Part shown: in pieces, positions 25,330 through 34,484 of the stretch | How positions within the stretch are numbered: position 1 is the first letter of the stretch | Layout: each line of letters opens with the position of its first letter | DNA from: Streptomyces iakyrus | Lineage (GTDB): Bacteria > Actinomycetota > Actinomycetes > Streptomycetales > Streptomycetaceae | Length of the DNA stretch: 57,984 bases | Direction: 5' to 3' | NCBI RefSeq assembly: GCF_000717055.1 | Contig: NZ_JNXI01000044.1 | Span: 1-57,984, forward strand | The notes under the pieces: model-generated | Told to the model about the DNA's origin: nothing | Databases searched by the model: none | What the model saw: only the letters and a program-made list of their open reading frames with translations | Made by a program: the position numbers and the translations under genes

Positions 25330-26769
25330 TCACCGAACGGGCACGGCCACGTACTGGTACTCCAGGAACTCGTCGATCCCGACCCGGCCGCCCTCACGCC
25401 CGAGCCCGGACTGCTTGACCCCGCCGAACGGGGCCGCCGGATTGGAGACGAGGCCGGTGTTCAGACCCACCATGCCCACCTCCAGGCCTTCACTGACGCG
25501 CAGGCCGCGGTCCAGACCCTGGGTGAAGACGTAACCGACGAGACCCCAGGGCGTGTCGTTGGCACGGCGCAGGACCTCGTCCTCGTCGTCGAAGGTGAGG
25601 ATCGCGGCGACCGGGCCGAAGATCTCCGTGTCCATCAGACGGCTGCCGGGGTCGACGCCGGCGAGCACGGTCGGCGGGTAGAAGTTGCCGGGCCCCTCGG
25701 GCGTACGGCCGCCGACGAGCACGCGGGCGCCGCGCTCCACCGCGTCGGCGACGAGTTCCTGGACCTTGGCGCGTCCGGCGGCGTCGATGAGCGGGCCGAC
25801 GTCGACGCCGTCCCGGGTGCCGGGGCCCACCACGAGCGCGCCCATGCGCTGGGCGAGGCGGCGTGCGAACTCGTCGGCCACCGACCGGTGCACGAAGAAG
25901 CGGTTGGCGGCCGTGCAGGCCTCGCCCATGTTGCGCATCTTGGCGACCATCGCCCCGTCCACGGCCACGTCAAGGTCGGCGTCGTCGAAGACGATGAACG
26001 GCGCGTTGCCGCCCAGCTCCATCGACGTGCGTACGACGGTGTCGGCGCACTGCGCGAGCAGCAGCCGGCCCACGGCCGTGGAGCCGGTGAAGGACAGCTT
26101 GCGGATCCGGCCGCCGCGCAGGAGGGGCTCGCAGACCTCCCCCGCACGGGAGGTGGTGACGACGTTCAGCACACTGTCCGGCAGCCCGGCCTCCTTCAGG
26201 ATGCCGGCCAGCGCGAGAGTGGACAGCGGGGTCTGCGGGGCGGGCTTGAGCACCATCGTGCAGCCCGCCGCGATCGCCGGGCCGATCTTGCGCGTGCCCA
26301 TGGCCAGCGGGAAGTTCCACGGCGTGATCAGCAGACAGGGGCCGACCGGGCGACGGGAGAGCAGCATGCGGTTGCGGCCGTCGGGCAGCAGGCCGTGGCC
26401 GCCGTCGATTCGGACGGCTTCCTCCGAGAACCAGCGGAAGAACTCCGCCGCGTAGGCCACCTCTCCCCTGGCTTCGGTGAGCGGCTTGCCCATCTCGGAG
26501 GTCATCAGGTGGGCGAGCTCGTCGGTGCGGTCCAGGATGAGCTCATAGGCGCGGCGCAGGATCTCGCTGCGAGCCCGGGGCGGGGTGCGGGCCCAGTCGG
26601 TCTGAGCCTGCACGGCCGCTTCCTCGGCGAGCCGGGCGTCCTTCGGCCCGGCGTCGGCGACGTGGCAGAGGATCTCGCCGGTCGCGGGGTCGTCGACGGG
26701 CATGGTGGCGCCGTCCGCGGCGTCCACCCAGGCACCGCCGATGAACAACTGAGTCAGTACCTCGGTCAT
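25330..26769 (-). CDS. gabD: NAD(P)-dependent succinate-semialdehyde dehydrogenase
   Basis: 479 aa aldehyde dehydrogenase. Rossmann region ITPWNFPLAMGTRKIGPAIAAGCTMVLKPA, FTGSTAVGR, general base Glu in MELGGNAPF, catalytic Cys in MRNMGEACTAANRF, and C-terminal NDTPWGLVGYVFT and APFGGVKQSGLGREGG. It would oxidise succinate semialdehyde (or a near homologue such as glutarate semialdehyde) to the acid. ATG at 26767-26769 overlaps the stop of the FAD/Fe-S oxidase by 4 bp; with gabT upstream it forms a three-gene operon. Confidence 0.9.
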   Translation of the reverse strand: MTEVLTQLFIGGAWVDAADGATMPVDDPATGEILCHVADAGPKDARLAEEAAVQAQTDWARTPPRARSEILRRAYELILDRTDELAHLMTSEMGKPLTEARGEVAYAAEFFRWFSEEAVRIDGGHGLLPDGRNRMLLSRRPVGPCLLITPWNFPLAMGTRKIGPAIAAGCTMVLKPAPQTPLSTLALAGILKEAGLPDSVLNVVTTSRAGEVCEPLLRGGRIRKLSFTGSTAVGRLLLAQCADTVVRTSMELGGNAPFIVFDDADLDVAVDGAMVAKMRNMGEACTAANRFFVHRSVADEFARRLAQRMGALVVGPGTRDGVDVGPLIDAAGRAKVQELVADAVERGARVLVGGRTPEGPGNFYPPTVLAGVDPGSRLMDTEIFGPVAAILTFDDEDEVLRRANDTPWGLVGYVFTQGLDRGLRVSEGLEVGMVGLNTGLVSNPAAPFGGVKQSGLGREGGRVGIDEFLEYQYVAVPVR

Positions 26770-29633
26770 GTCGTCTCTCCTGATTGATCGGCGGCGGGGT
26801 CGAGGAGTTCCGCGAGGTGCAGGGCGCGGATGTCCCGGTCGCCGGCGAGGTGGTCGATCTGGGTGGCGCAGCTGAAGCCGTCGGCGATGACGGGGCGTCC
26901 GTCGAGGCGGGGTTTGAGGGCGAGGTCCGCGACGGCGATGGAGGTGTCGTAGTGCTGGGCTTCGAAGCCGAAGTTGCCGGCGAGTCCGCAGCAGCCCTCG
27001 GCCTCGTCGACGTCGCGTACGCCCAGGCGGCGCAGGAGGTCGGCGGGGCGGCGGCCCTTGAAGGTGGCGTACTCGTGGCAGTGGGTCTGGAGCACGACGT
27101 TCTCGGGCAACGGAGGCGGGCTCCAGTTCTCATCGGCGAGGTCGGCGAGGGCGCCGGTGAAGGTGTGGACGCGGTCGGCGACGCGCCGGGCGGCCTCGGT
27201 GCCCAGCAGTTCGGGCACGTCGCGCTTCAACGCGGCGGCGCAGCTGGGTTCGGCCACGATGATCGGCCGGTCGTCACCGTTGTCGAGGGCATCGACGGTG
27301 CGGGCCATGATCTTGCGGGCGACGTTCAGCTGTCCGGTGCTGACCCAGGTCAGTCCACAGCACAGGCCGTCCTGGGGCGTGCAGGGAACGCCCGCGTCCG
27401 CGAGCACGCGGCCGGCGGCTCCGGCGATCTCGGGGCGGAAGGCGCGGGTGAAGCTGTCCACGAACAGCACGGCCTTCGCCGGCTCTGCCGCCTTGGCTGT
27501 GCGCAGGGTCTTGCGCAGGGCGCGCCGTGAGGCGAAGGCCGGGATCCTGCGCTTCGTGGTCACGCCGCCGACACGGGCCAGCAGCTTGCCGAGCGGTCCG
27601 CGCAACAGGGCGTTGACCGGCCGGGCGGCGTATCCGGCCAGGGCGGAGGTCCGGGGCAGCCAGCCGAGGGAGTAGTGGGAGCGGGGCCGCAGACGTCCCT
27701 TGTAGTGCTGGTGGAGGAACTCCGCCTTGTAGGTGGCCATGTCGACGCCGACCGGGCAGTCGCTGGAGCAGGCCTTGCAGGACAGGCACAGGTCGAGGGC
27801 GTCGCGCACTTCGGTGGAGCGCCAGCCGTCGGTCACGGTCTCGCCGCGGATCATTTCCTGGAGCATGCGGGCCCGGCCGCGGGTGGAGTCGTTCTCCTCG
27901 CCCGTGGCCCGGTAGCTGGGGCACATCACCCCGCCCGCGTCACTGCGGCACCGGCCGACACCCACGCAGCGGCGCACCGCGCCCGCGAAACCGTCCTCGT
28001 CATGCGGAAAGCCGAACGACGTCTCCAGCAGCGGGAGTTCACGCAGAGCGAGGTCCGCATCCAGCGGGGCCGGGTCGACGATCACGCCCGGGTTGAGCAG
28101 CCCCTCCGGGTCGAAAACCTTCTTGAACGCGGCGAACGCGGCGATCATGCGGTGGCTGTACATGACCTGGAGCAGCTCACTGCGCGCCCGCCCGTCACCG
28201 TGCTCACCCGACAGCGTGCCGCCGTGCTCCACGACCAGCGCAGCCGCCTCGGTCAGGAACCGGCGCATCACCGTCCGTCCCGTCTCCGTCGCCGGGTCGA
28301 AGTCGATGCGCACATGCACGCAGCCGGCGCCGAAGTGCCCGTACAGCACACCCGTCAGCTGGTGCGAGGCCAGCAGCTTGCGGAAGTCGCGCAGGTAGGC
28401 GGCCAGGTTCTCGGGGGCGACGGCCGCGTCCTCCCAGCCGGGCCAGGACTCCCCGCCGTCCACGAGCCGGGCGGCCAGCCCCGCCCCGTCCTCACGCACC
28501 CGCCACAACGACCGCCGCTCAGCCGGGCTCTCCACGACCCGGCCGCCGGTCATCCGCCCCTGGGCCTTGAGCACATCCAGCAGTTCGGCGGCCCGGGCAT
28601 TGACCGCGGCCTGGTCGTCGCCTTCGAGCTCGACGTACAGCCAGGCCCGCCCCTCGGGCAGCCCCGTCACCGAATCAGCGCCGCGGCGGGCCCGCATGGT
28701 GGCGACGATCGCCTCGTCCATGCCCTCCACCGCGCTGGGCGACCAGCGCAGGATCTCCGGCACGTCCTCGGCCGCCTCGACCACATCCTCGTAGCCGAGC
28801 GTCAGCAGGGTGGATGCCTGTGCGGTCGCCACCAGGCGGACCGTCGCGGCGGTGACGACCGCACAGGTGCCTTCGGTGCCCACCAGGGCACGGGCCATGT
28901 CGAACCCGTTCTCCGGCAGCAGGTGATGCAGCTGGAACCCGGACACCTGACGCGGGATCCGGCCCAGCTCGGTACGGATCAACGCCAGGTGCTCCTCCAC
29001 CAGCCGTCTGAGATCCGCTTCGAGCCGGGCGACGCGCCGCACAGCCTCCGCGTCGCCCGGCTCGGCGGCCCGCAGCCCGGAGCGGTCGGCGACGGCCCGC
29101 ACGCCGTCCGCCGTCACGATCTCCAGGGCCTCGACATGCCCGCTGGTCCGCCCGTCACGCACCGACCGGTTCCCGCACGCGTCGTTGCCGATCATGCCGC
29201 CCAGGGTGCAGCGGCTGTGCGAGGACGGATCCGGGCCGAAGTCCAGCCCGTGCAGGGCGGTCGCGCTGCGCAGCGCGTCGAGGACGACACCGGCCTCGAC
29301 GCGCGCGGTGCGCGCCTCTTCGTCGATGTCCAGGATCCGGTTCATGTACCGGGAGAAGTCCAGGACCACACCGAGCCCGACCGCGTTGCCGGCCATGCTC
29401 GTGCCGCCGCCCCGGGCCGTGACCGGTACACCCGCCTCACGGCAGGCCCGCAGCACCGCGACCACGTCGTCGGCGGTGCGCGGGAAGACCACCGCCCGCG
29501 GCGGCACACGATAGTTCGAGGCGTCATAGGCATACGGGCCCGTCGCCCCCGGGCCGGTCTCCACCCGCAGACCGGGCGCGATCTCGGCGATGCGGTCCGT
29601 CAGACCCGCCAGGTCGCGGGTGGCTGTCGTCAT
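26766..29633 (-). CDS. Large FAD/Fe-S oxidoreductase, D-2-hydroxyacid dehydrogenase (YdiJ/GlcD-GlcF fusion type)
   Basis: 955 aa fusion. Residues about 1-520 are a GlcD-like FAD module (PRAVVFPRTADDVVAVLRACREAGVPVTARGGGTSMAGNAVG; FGPDPSSHSRCTLGGMIGNDACGN; GTLSGEHGDGRARSELL). Residues about 590-690 are a ferredoxin-type part (CVGVGRCR, MCPSYRATGEEND, LCLSCKACSSDCPVGVD). The C-terminus has two CCG heterodisulfide-reductase-type motifs (GLCCGLTWVSTGQ, EGCCGLAGNFGFE). The family oxidises D-2-hydroxyacids such as D-lactate, glycolate or D-2-hydroxyglutarate and passes electrons to the respiratory chain. It is coupled by 4-bp overlaps to gabT before and gabD after. Substrate unknown; D-2-hydroxyglutarate or 4-hydroxybutyrate fits the context. 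Confidence 0.88.
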   Translation of the reverse strand: MTTATRDLAGLTDRIAEIAPGLRVETGPGATGPYAYDASNYRVPPRAVVFPRTADDVVAVLRACREAGVPVTARGGGTSMAGNAVGLGVVLDFSRYMNRILDIDEEARTARVEAGVVLDALRSATALHGLDFGPDPSSHSRCTLGGMIGNDACGNRSVRDGRTSGHVEALEIVTADGVRAVADRSGLRAAEPGDAEAVRRVARLEADLRRLVEEHLALIRTELGRIPRQVSGFQLHHLLPENGFDMARALVGTEGTCAVVTAATVRLVATAQASTLLTLGYEDVVEAAEDVPEILRWSPSAVEGMDEAIVATMRARRGADSVTGLPEGRAWLYVELEGDDQAAVNARAAELLDVLKAQGRMTGGRVVESPAERRSLWRVREDGAGLAARLVDGGESWPGWEDAAVAPENLAAYLRDFRKLLASHQLTGVLYGHFGAGCVHVRIDFDPATETGRTVMRRFLTEAAALVVEHGGTLSGEHGDGRARSELLQVMYSHRMIAAFAAFKKVFDPEGLLNPGVIVDPAPLDADLALRELPLLETSFGFPHDEDGFAGAVRRCVGVGRCRSDAGGVMCPSYRATGEENDSTRGRARMLQEMIRGETVTDGWRSTEVRDALDLCLSCKACSSDCPVGVDMATYKAEFLHQHYKGRLRPRSHYSLGWLPRTSALAGYAARPVNALLRGPLGKLLARVGGVTTKRRIPAFASRRALRKTLRTAKAAEPAKAVLFVDSFTRAFRPEIAGAAGRVLADAGVPCTPQDGLCCGLTWVSTGQLNVARKIMARTVDALDNGDDRPIIVAEPSCAAALKRDVPELLGTEAARRVADRVHTFTGALADLADENWSPPPLPENVVLQTHCHEYATFKGRRPADLLRRLGVRDVDEAEGCCGLAGNFGFEAQHYDTSIAVADLALKPRLDGRPVIADGFSCATQIDHLAGDRDIRALHLAELLDPAADQSGETT

Positions 29634-30898
29634 CGCTCCGCCGTTCCCGACGTACCGGCCTCCACGGCGTTCGCCCAGGCCTGGAGCCCCTCGTCGACCC
29701 CCGCCTCGTCGATCACGAGTGCCGGGATCATGCGGACGACCTGGTTCGAGGCGCCGCACAGCAGCAGGAGCAGGCCCTCGTCGATCGCGGCGCGCTGCAC
29801 GCGGGCGGCGGTCTCGGAGTCGGGGCTGCCGTCCTCGGTGACGAACTCGGTGGCGAGCATGAGGCCGAGGCCGCGGACGTCGCCGATGCCCGGGGTCCGG
29901 TCGGCCACGGCCTCCAGGCCCTGGCGGAGCCGCTTGCCCATGGCCTCGGCGTTCTCGACGAGCTTCTCGTCGCGCACGACGTCGAGCGTCGCGCAGGCGG
30001 CGGCGCAGGCCACGGCGTTGGCGCCGTACGTGCCGCCCTGCGACCCGGGCCAGGCCTTGGTCATCAGCTCCTCGGAGGCGGCGATGCCGGAGAGGGGGAA
30101 GCCGCTGGCGAGGCCCTTGGCGGTGACGAGGATGTCGGGGGTGACGCCGAAGTGGTCGTGGCCCCAGAAGCGGCCGGTGCGGCCGACTCCGGTCTGCACC
30201 TCGTCGAGGATCAGCAGGAAGCCGTGCCGGTCCGCCCGCTCCCGCAGGCCCTCAAGGAAGGCGCGGTTCGCGGGGACGTAGCCGCCCTCGCCGAGGACCG
30301 GCTCGACGATGATCGCCGCCGTGTCGGCGGGCGACGAGATCGTCTGGAGGGTGTAGTCGAGTTCCTTCAGGGCGAAGCGGGTGGCGGTCTCCTCGTCCCA
30401 GCCGTACCGGAAGGCCGTCGGGAACGGGGTGACGACCACGCCGCTCATCAGCGGCGAGAATCCGGACCGGAAGCGGATGCCGGAGGTGGTCATGGAGGCG
30501 GCGGCGACCGTACGGCCGTGGAAGCCGCCGTGGCAGACGATGACGTTCGGCCGGCCGGTGGCCTGGCGGGCCAGCCGCAGTGCCGCCTCGACGGCCTCGC
30601 TGCCGGAGTTGGTGAAGAACAGGCTGTCCAGGCCGGCCGGCAGCACCTCGCCCAGCTTGTCGACCAGGCGGCGCAGCGGCTGGTGCATGACGGTCGTGTA
30701 CTGGCCGTGGATCAGCGTGCCCACCTGCTCCTGCGCCGCCGCCACGACCTTGGGGTGGCAGTGCCCGGTGCTGGTGACGCCGATGCCGGCGGTGAAGTCG
30801 AGGTAGCGGCGGCCGTCCTCGCCGTAGAGGTGGACGCCCTCGCCCCGGGCCGCCACGACGGGCGTGGCCTGGCGAAGATGCGGCGACAGTGCGGTCAT
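29630..30898 (-). CDS. gabT: Class III PLP aminotransferase, 4-aminobutyrate aminotransferase-like
   Basis: 422 aa. Class III signature: FTAGIGVTSTGHCHPKVV, FFTNSGSEAVEAALRLARQAT, HGGFHGRTVAAASMT, LLILDEVQTGVGRTGRFWGHDHF, and PLP Lys in VTAKGLASGFPLSG. It should transfer the terminal amino group of 4-aminobutyrate (or beta-alanine/5-aminovalerate) to 2-oxoglutarate, giving the semialdehyde used by the dehydrogenase downstream. ATG at 30896-30898. First gene of the operon and divergent from the PucR regulator. Confidence 0.88.
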   Translation of the reverse strand: MTALSPHLRQATPVVAARGEGVHLYGEDGRRYLDFTAGIGVTSTGHCHPKVVAAAQEQVGTLIHGQYTTVMHQPLRRLVDKLGEVLPAGLDSLFFTNSGSEAVEAALRLARQATGRPNVIVCHGGFHGRTVAAASMTTSGIRFRSGFSPLMSGVVVTPFPTAFRYGWDEETATRFALKELDYTLQTISSPADTAAIIVEPVLGEGGYVPANRAFLEGLRERADRHGFLLILDEVQTGVGRTGRFWGHDHFGVTPDILVTAKGLASGFPLSGIAASEELMTKAWPGSQGGTYGANAVACAAACATLDVVRDEKLVENAEAMGKRLRQGLEAVADRTPGIGDVRGLGLMLATEFVTEDGSPDSETAARVQRAAIDEGLLLLLCGASNQVVRMIPALVIDEAGVDEGLQAWANAVEAGTSGTAER

Positions 30899-30978
30899 GG
30901 TGTCTCCCGGCCGTACGACGAGGTCTGGTTGCTGGGCTCAGCTCCGGTCTCCGAGCATCCAGGCCACCGCGAAACGCG

Positions 30979-31028
30979 ACAACGCGTGATCTGTCCAGCC
31001 GGAACCCGTTGTTCGGACGTTGTGTCAA
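30979..31028. promoter_or_regulatory. Candidate promoter/operator region between gabT and pucR-type gene
   Basis: The 227-bp divergent gap contains CGTTGT at 31007-31012 and 31018-31023 (11 bp apart, one helical turn) and the inverted copy ACAACG at 30979-30984. A perfect TTGACA -35 hexamer on the minus strand occupies 31028-31023 and points at gabT, without a convincing -10. Helically phased half-sites beside a weak promoter suit an activator such as the PucR protein. Confidence 0.4.
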
Positions 31029-31125
31029 CCGCCGGACCCCCCAGGCCCCGCCTGCCCCTCCGGTGGACAGCTCTTGCGCAGGTCAGCCCCGCTTGTCAGA
31101 GTGACCGGGCACGCAGGGAGGCCCC

Positions 31126-32775
31126 GTGACCGTTCACCCCCCGCCAGCCGGCCGTGACGCCGCTCCGGCCGGTCGCGCACCGACTCTCGCCGACGTGCTC
31201 GCCCTGCCGGTCCTGGCCGCCGGACAGCCCCAGGTCGTGACGGGCCTGACCGCGCTGGACCGGCCGGTGCGCTGGGTGCACATCACCGAGCTGACGGACC
31301 CGGCCTCCTTCCTCAAGGGCGGCGAGCTGGTCCTGACGACGGGCATGCCGCTGCCCGAGGACGCAGCGGGCGTCCGCCGCTACGTCGACGAGCTCACCGA
31401 CGTGGGGGCGGCCGCCCTGGTCATCGAGCTCGTACGCCGCTATCACCGGCCGCCCGACGCGCTCGTGCAGGCGTGCCGGGCCCGGGGGCTGCCCCTGGTC
31501 ACCCTCGCCCGGGACGTCAACTTCCTGGAGGTCACGCAGGTGGTGCACGCGCTGATCCTCGGCAACCAGGCCGACGCGATGCGGCGGACGCAGCGGATCC
31601 ACGAGGCGTTCACGGCTCTGACGTTGCGCGGGGCGGGGCCGGAGGACGTGGTGCGCGCGGCGGCGGAGATGAGCGGCCGGACGGTCGTGCTGGAGAACCT
31701 GGTGCACCAGGCGCTGATCTGCGAGCCCTCGGGGAGCACGGTGGAGCAGGCGCTCGGGAACTGGGAGCAGCGCTCCCGGGCGGCCGGTCCGGGCGACCGC
31801 ACCGGGGTGGGCGGCCCGGAGGGCTGGCTCACCGCGCCCGTCTCCTACCAGGGCGAACGCTGGGGGCGACTGGCCATGCTGCCCGCCGACGGGCCGGTTT
31901 TCGGTCCGGAGCACGTCACCGTCCTGGAGCGGACGGCGATGGCCCTGACCGTGGCCCGGCTCATCCACTCCACGCCGTGGGAGCACACGGCCCACCGCAA
32001 CGCCCTGCGCGAGCTGGCGGAGCAGCGCCACCACTCCGCCGAGGACGTCCGGGCCCGCTGCGCCGCTCTGGGTCTGCCCACGGAGGCCGGTGTCTTCCTG
32101 GCCGTCCTCGTGGACCTGGGGCCCGGAGGGGCGGGCGCCGAGCCGGAGACCCGGCTGCACCAGGAGCTGAGGTCGGCCGGTGTCCCGGCCCTGGTCGGCG
32201 AACTGTCCCCCCGCCGCCTCGGTGTCCTGCTGGCTCTGCGGCCCGCCCAGCCCTGGCGGCCCGTGGCCGAACGCCTCGGCCGCACCGCGCTGGCGCTGGC
32301 GCCGGAGGCGGTCGTCGGCGTGGGTTCGGAGGTGGCGGAGCTCGCGGACAGCGCGCGCTCGTTCCGGGAGGCGGCCCGGGTCATAGAGGCCACCCCGCCC
32401 GGCCAGCCCCTCCCCGCGGACCGTTCCTTCCACGAGCTGCCGGACATCGGCCTGCGCCGGCTGCTGTACGCGCTGCGCGAGGACACCCGCATCCAGGACT
32501 ACGCGGAGCGCCGGCTGGGCCGGATCATCGACCACGACAACCGGCACGGCACCGACCTGCTGGCGACCCTGGGCCACTACCTCGACGCCGCCGGCAACAA
32601 GACCACGGCGGCCCGTCGCGGCGGCCTGTCCAGGGAGACCCTGTACCAGCGGCTGCGCACCGTCGAGCGCCTCCTCGACACCGACCTCGAATCCGGCGAG
32701 CGCCGCACCGAACTCCACGTGGCCCTCACGGCGTTGCGGGTCCTGCGCGCCGACCGCGGCCCGCATCCCCTGTAA
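31126..32775 (+). CDS. PucR-family transcriptional regulator, GabR-like
   Basis: 549 aa. N-terminal PucR domain (TLADVLALPVLAAGQPQVV, PVRWVHITELTDPASFLKGGELVLTTG, DVNFLEVTQVVHALIL), a variable middle (GGDEF-like CdaR) region, and the C-terminal helix-turn-helix of the family (LGHYLDAAGNKTTAARRGGLSRETLYQRLRTVERLL). In Corynebacterium a PucR-type protein activates GABA catabolism, and this one is divergent from gabT-oxidase-gabD, so it is the likely activator. GTG at 31126 with GGAGG 5 nt upstream. Confidence 0.9.
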   Translation: MTVHPPPAGRDAAPAGRAPTLADVLALPVLAAGQPQVVTGLTALDRPVRWVHITELTDPASFLKGGELVLTTGMPLPEDAAGVRRYVDELTDVGAAALVIELVRRYHRPPDALVQACRARGLPLVTLARDVNFLEVTQVVHALILGNQADAMRRTQRIHEAFTALTLRGAGPEDVVRAAAEMSGRTVVLENLVHQALICEPSGSTVEQALGNWEQRSRAAGPGDRTGVGGPEGWLTAPVSYQGERWGRLAMLPADGPVFGPEHVTVLERTAMALTVARLIHSTPWEHTAHRNALRELAEQRHHSAEDVRARCAALGLPTEAGVFLAVLVDLGPGGAGAEPETRLHQELRSAGVPALVGELSPRRLGVLLALRPAQPWRPVAERLGRTALALAPEAVVGVGSEVAELADSARSFREAARVIEATPPGQPLPADRSFHELPDIGLRRLLYALREDTRIQDYAERRLGRIIDHDNRHGTDLLATLGHYLDAAGNKTTAARRGGLSRETLYQRLRTVERLLDTDLESGERRTELHVALTALRVLRADRGPHPL

Positions 32776-32853
32776 CGCTTCACGCGTCCCGTTCCAAGAA
32801 CAGGAGCGCCCGCCTGGGTCCGGGGCCCGCAGGCCGGCACGCCACCCGGGTGA

Positions 32854-33969
32854 TCAGGTGTCGAAGTCCACCGTCAGCTTCTCGGACACCGGGAACGTCT
32901 GGCACGTAAGGACGTAGCCCGCGTCGACCTCGGACGGTTCGAGGGCGAAGTTGCGGCGCATGTCGGCCTTGCCGTCGGTGACCAGGGCACGGCAGGTGCC
33001 GCAGACTCCGCCCTTGCAGGCGAAGGGGAGGTCGGGGCGGGTCTGCTGGGCGCCTTCGAGGAGGGTGCGGTCGCGGGGCAGGGGGGACGTGGTGGAGCGG
33101 CCGTCGAGGGTGACGGTGACCTGGCTGACGGGGCCGGAAGGGCCGGTCTCGGCGTGGCGGACCTCGCGGACGGGCTCGTCGTCGGCGTAGAAGAGCTCCT
33201 GGTGGACGCGGTCGGCGGGGACCCCGAGGCCGGTCAGGACCTGCTGGGCGGCGCGGACCATGCCGTGCGGGCCGCACAGCCACCAGTGGTCGGCGGAGTC
33301 CACGTCGACCAGGGCGTCGACGAGGGCGGAGAGCCGCTCGGCGTCGAGGCGGCCGGAGAGCACCTCGGCCTCGCGGGGCTCGCGGGACAGGACGTGGGCG
33401 AGCTGGAACCGCGTCGGGTAGAGGTCCTTCAGGTCGGCGAGTTCGTCGGCGAACATCACCGTGCCGGTGCGGCGGTTGCCGTAGAGGAGGGTGACGCGCG
33501 AGCGGGGGTCGGCGGCCAGGACGGACTCGGCGATGGACACCATGGGGGTGATGCCGGAGCCGGCCGCGATCAGGACGTGGTGGCCGTGGGCGGTGAGGTC
33601 GGGGGTGAAGGCGCCGGTGGGCGCCATGACCTCGACGGTGTCGCCGGGGCGGACGTCGTGCACCAGCCAGGAGGAGAACAGGCCGCCCGGCACCACCCGG
33701 ACGCCGATGCGCGGCGCGGTGCCGGCGGGGGCGCAGATCGAGTAGGAGCGGCGCTCGTCCCGGCCGTCGACGTCGCGGCGCAGGGTGAGCGACTGGCCGG
33801 GCGCGAAGGTGAACTCCTCGGCCAGCTCGGCCGGGATGTCGAAACTCACGGCTGCCGCGTCCTCGCACAGCGGCTGCACGGCGGCGACCCGCAGGGGGTG
33901 GAAGACCGGACGTCGGCGGGCGCGCGCGGGTGCCGCCGGGGCGGGGGCCGGCTCCATCAGGTCCTCCAT
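32854..33969 (-). CDS. paaE: 1,2-phenylacetyl-CoA epoxidase, reductase subunit PaaE
   Basis: 371 aa. Ferredoxin-NADP reductase module (RRSYSICAPAG for FAD binding, GSGITPMVSIAESVLA, LLYGNRRTGTVMFADEL, WWLCGPHGMV) followed by a C-terminal [2Fe-2S] ferredoxin (FACKGGVCGTCRALVTDG ... YVLTCQTF). It passes NADPH electrons to the PaaAC oxygenase. The ATG at 33967-33969 shares one base with the PaaD stop (TGATG). Last gene of paaABCDE. Confidence 0.95.
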   Translation of the reverse strand: MEDLMEPAPAPAAPARARRRPVFHPLRVAAVQPLCEDAAAVSFDIPAELAEEFTFAPGQSLTLRRDVDGRDERRSYSICAPAGTAPRIGVRVVPGGLFSSWLVHDVRPGDTVEVMAPTGAFTPDLTAHGHHVLIAAGSGITPMVSIAESVLAADPRSRVTLLYGNRRTGTVMFADELADLKDLYPTRFQLAHVLSREPREAEVLSGRLDAERLSALVDALVDVDSADHWWLCGPHGMVRAAQQVLTGLGVPADRVHQELFYADDEPVREVRHAETGPSGPVSQVTVTLDGRSTTSPLPRDRTLLEGAQQTRPDLPFACKGGVCGTCRALVTDGKADMRRNFALEPSEVDAGYVLTCQTFPVSEKLTVDFDT

Positions 33970-34484
33970 CAGATCTCCTTGACGTACTCGAACGGCTCGC
34001 GGCACGCGAGACAGCGCCACAGGGACTTGCAGGACGTTGCGCCGAAGCGCGAGGTCTCCTCGGTGTCGGGGTGACCGCACCGGGGGCAGGGCACGGAGCG
34101 GCGGGTCGCCGACAGCACGAGCGGGACCGGGCCGGCGGCGCGCGCGGGCGCGGCGCCGGGCGGGGCGATGCCGTGCTCGGCGAGCTTGCGCCGGCCGTCC
34201 GCCGTGATCCAGTCGCTGCTCCACGGCGGGTCGAGGACCGTGCGGATCTCCACGCGTTCGTACCCGGCCTCGCGCAGCCGGGCGGCCACGCCCGCGCGCA
34301 TCTCCGCCATCGCCGGACAGCCCGAGTAGGTCGGGGTCAGGCTCGCGACCACCGTGCCGTCCTCGGTCAGCGACACCTCGCGCAGCACACCGAGGTCGGC
34401 CAGGGTGAGCATGGGCAGTTCGGGGTCGGGCACCTGCTCGGCGATGTGCCGGGCCCGTCGCGCGTCCAGGAGCGTGGTCACCAT
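33969..34484 (-). CDS. paaD: 1,2-phenylacetyl-CoA epoxidase subunit PaaD
   Basis: 171 aa. N-terminal MIP18/DUF59 domain (VPDPELPMLTLADLGVLREV, YSGCPAMAEMRAGVAARLREAGY, DPPWSSDWITADGRRKL) and a C-terminal zinc ribbon (CPRCGHPDTEETSRFGATSCKSLWRCLACREPFEYVK). Thought to help assemble or maintain the metal centres of the epoxidase. Overlaps paaC by 7 bp. Confidence 0.94.
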   Translation of the reverse strand: MVTTLLDARRARHIAEQVPDPELPMLTLADLGVLREVSLTEDGTVVASLTPTYSGCPAMAEMRAGVAARLREAGYERVEIRTVLDPPWSSDWITADGRRKLAEHGIAPPGAAPARAAGPVPLVLSATRRSVPCPRCGHPDTEETSRFGATSCKSLWRCLACREPFEYVKEI

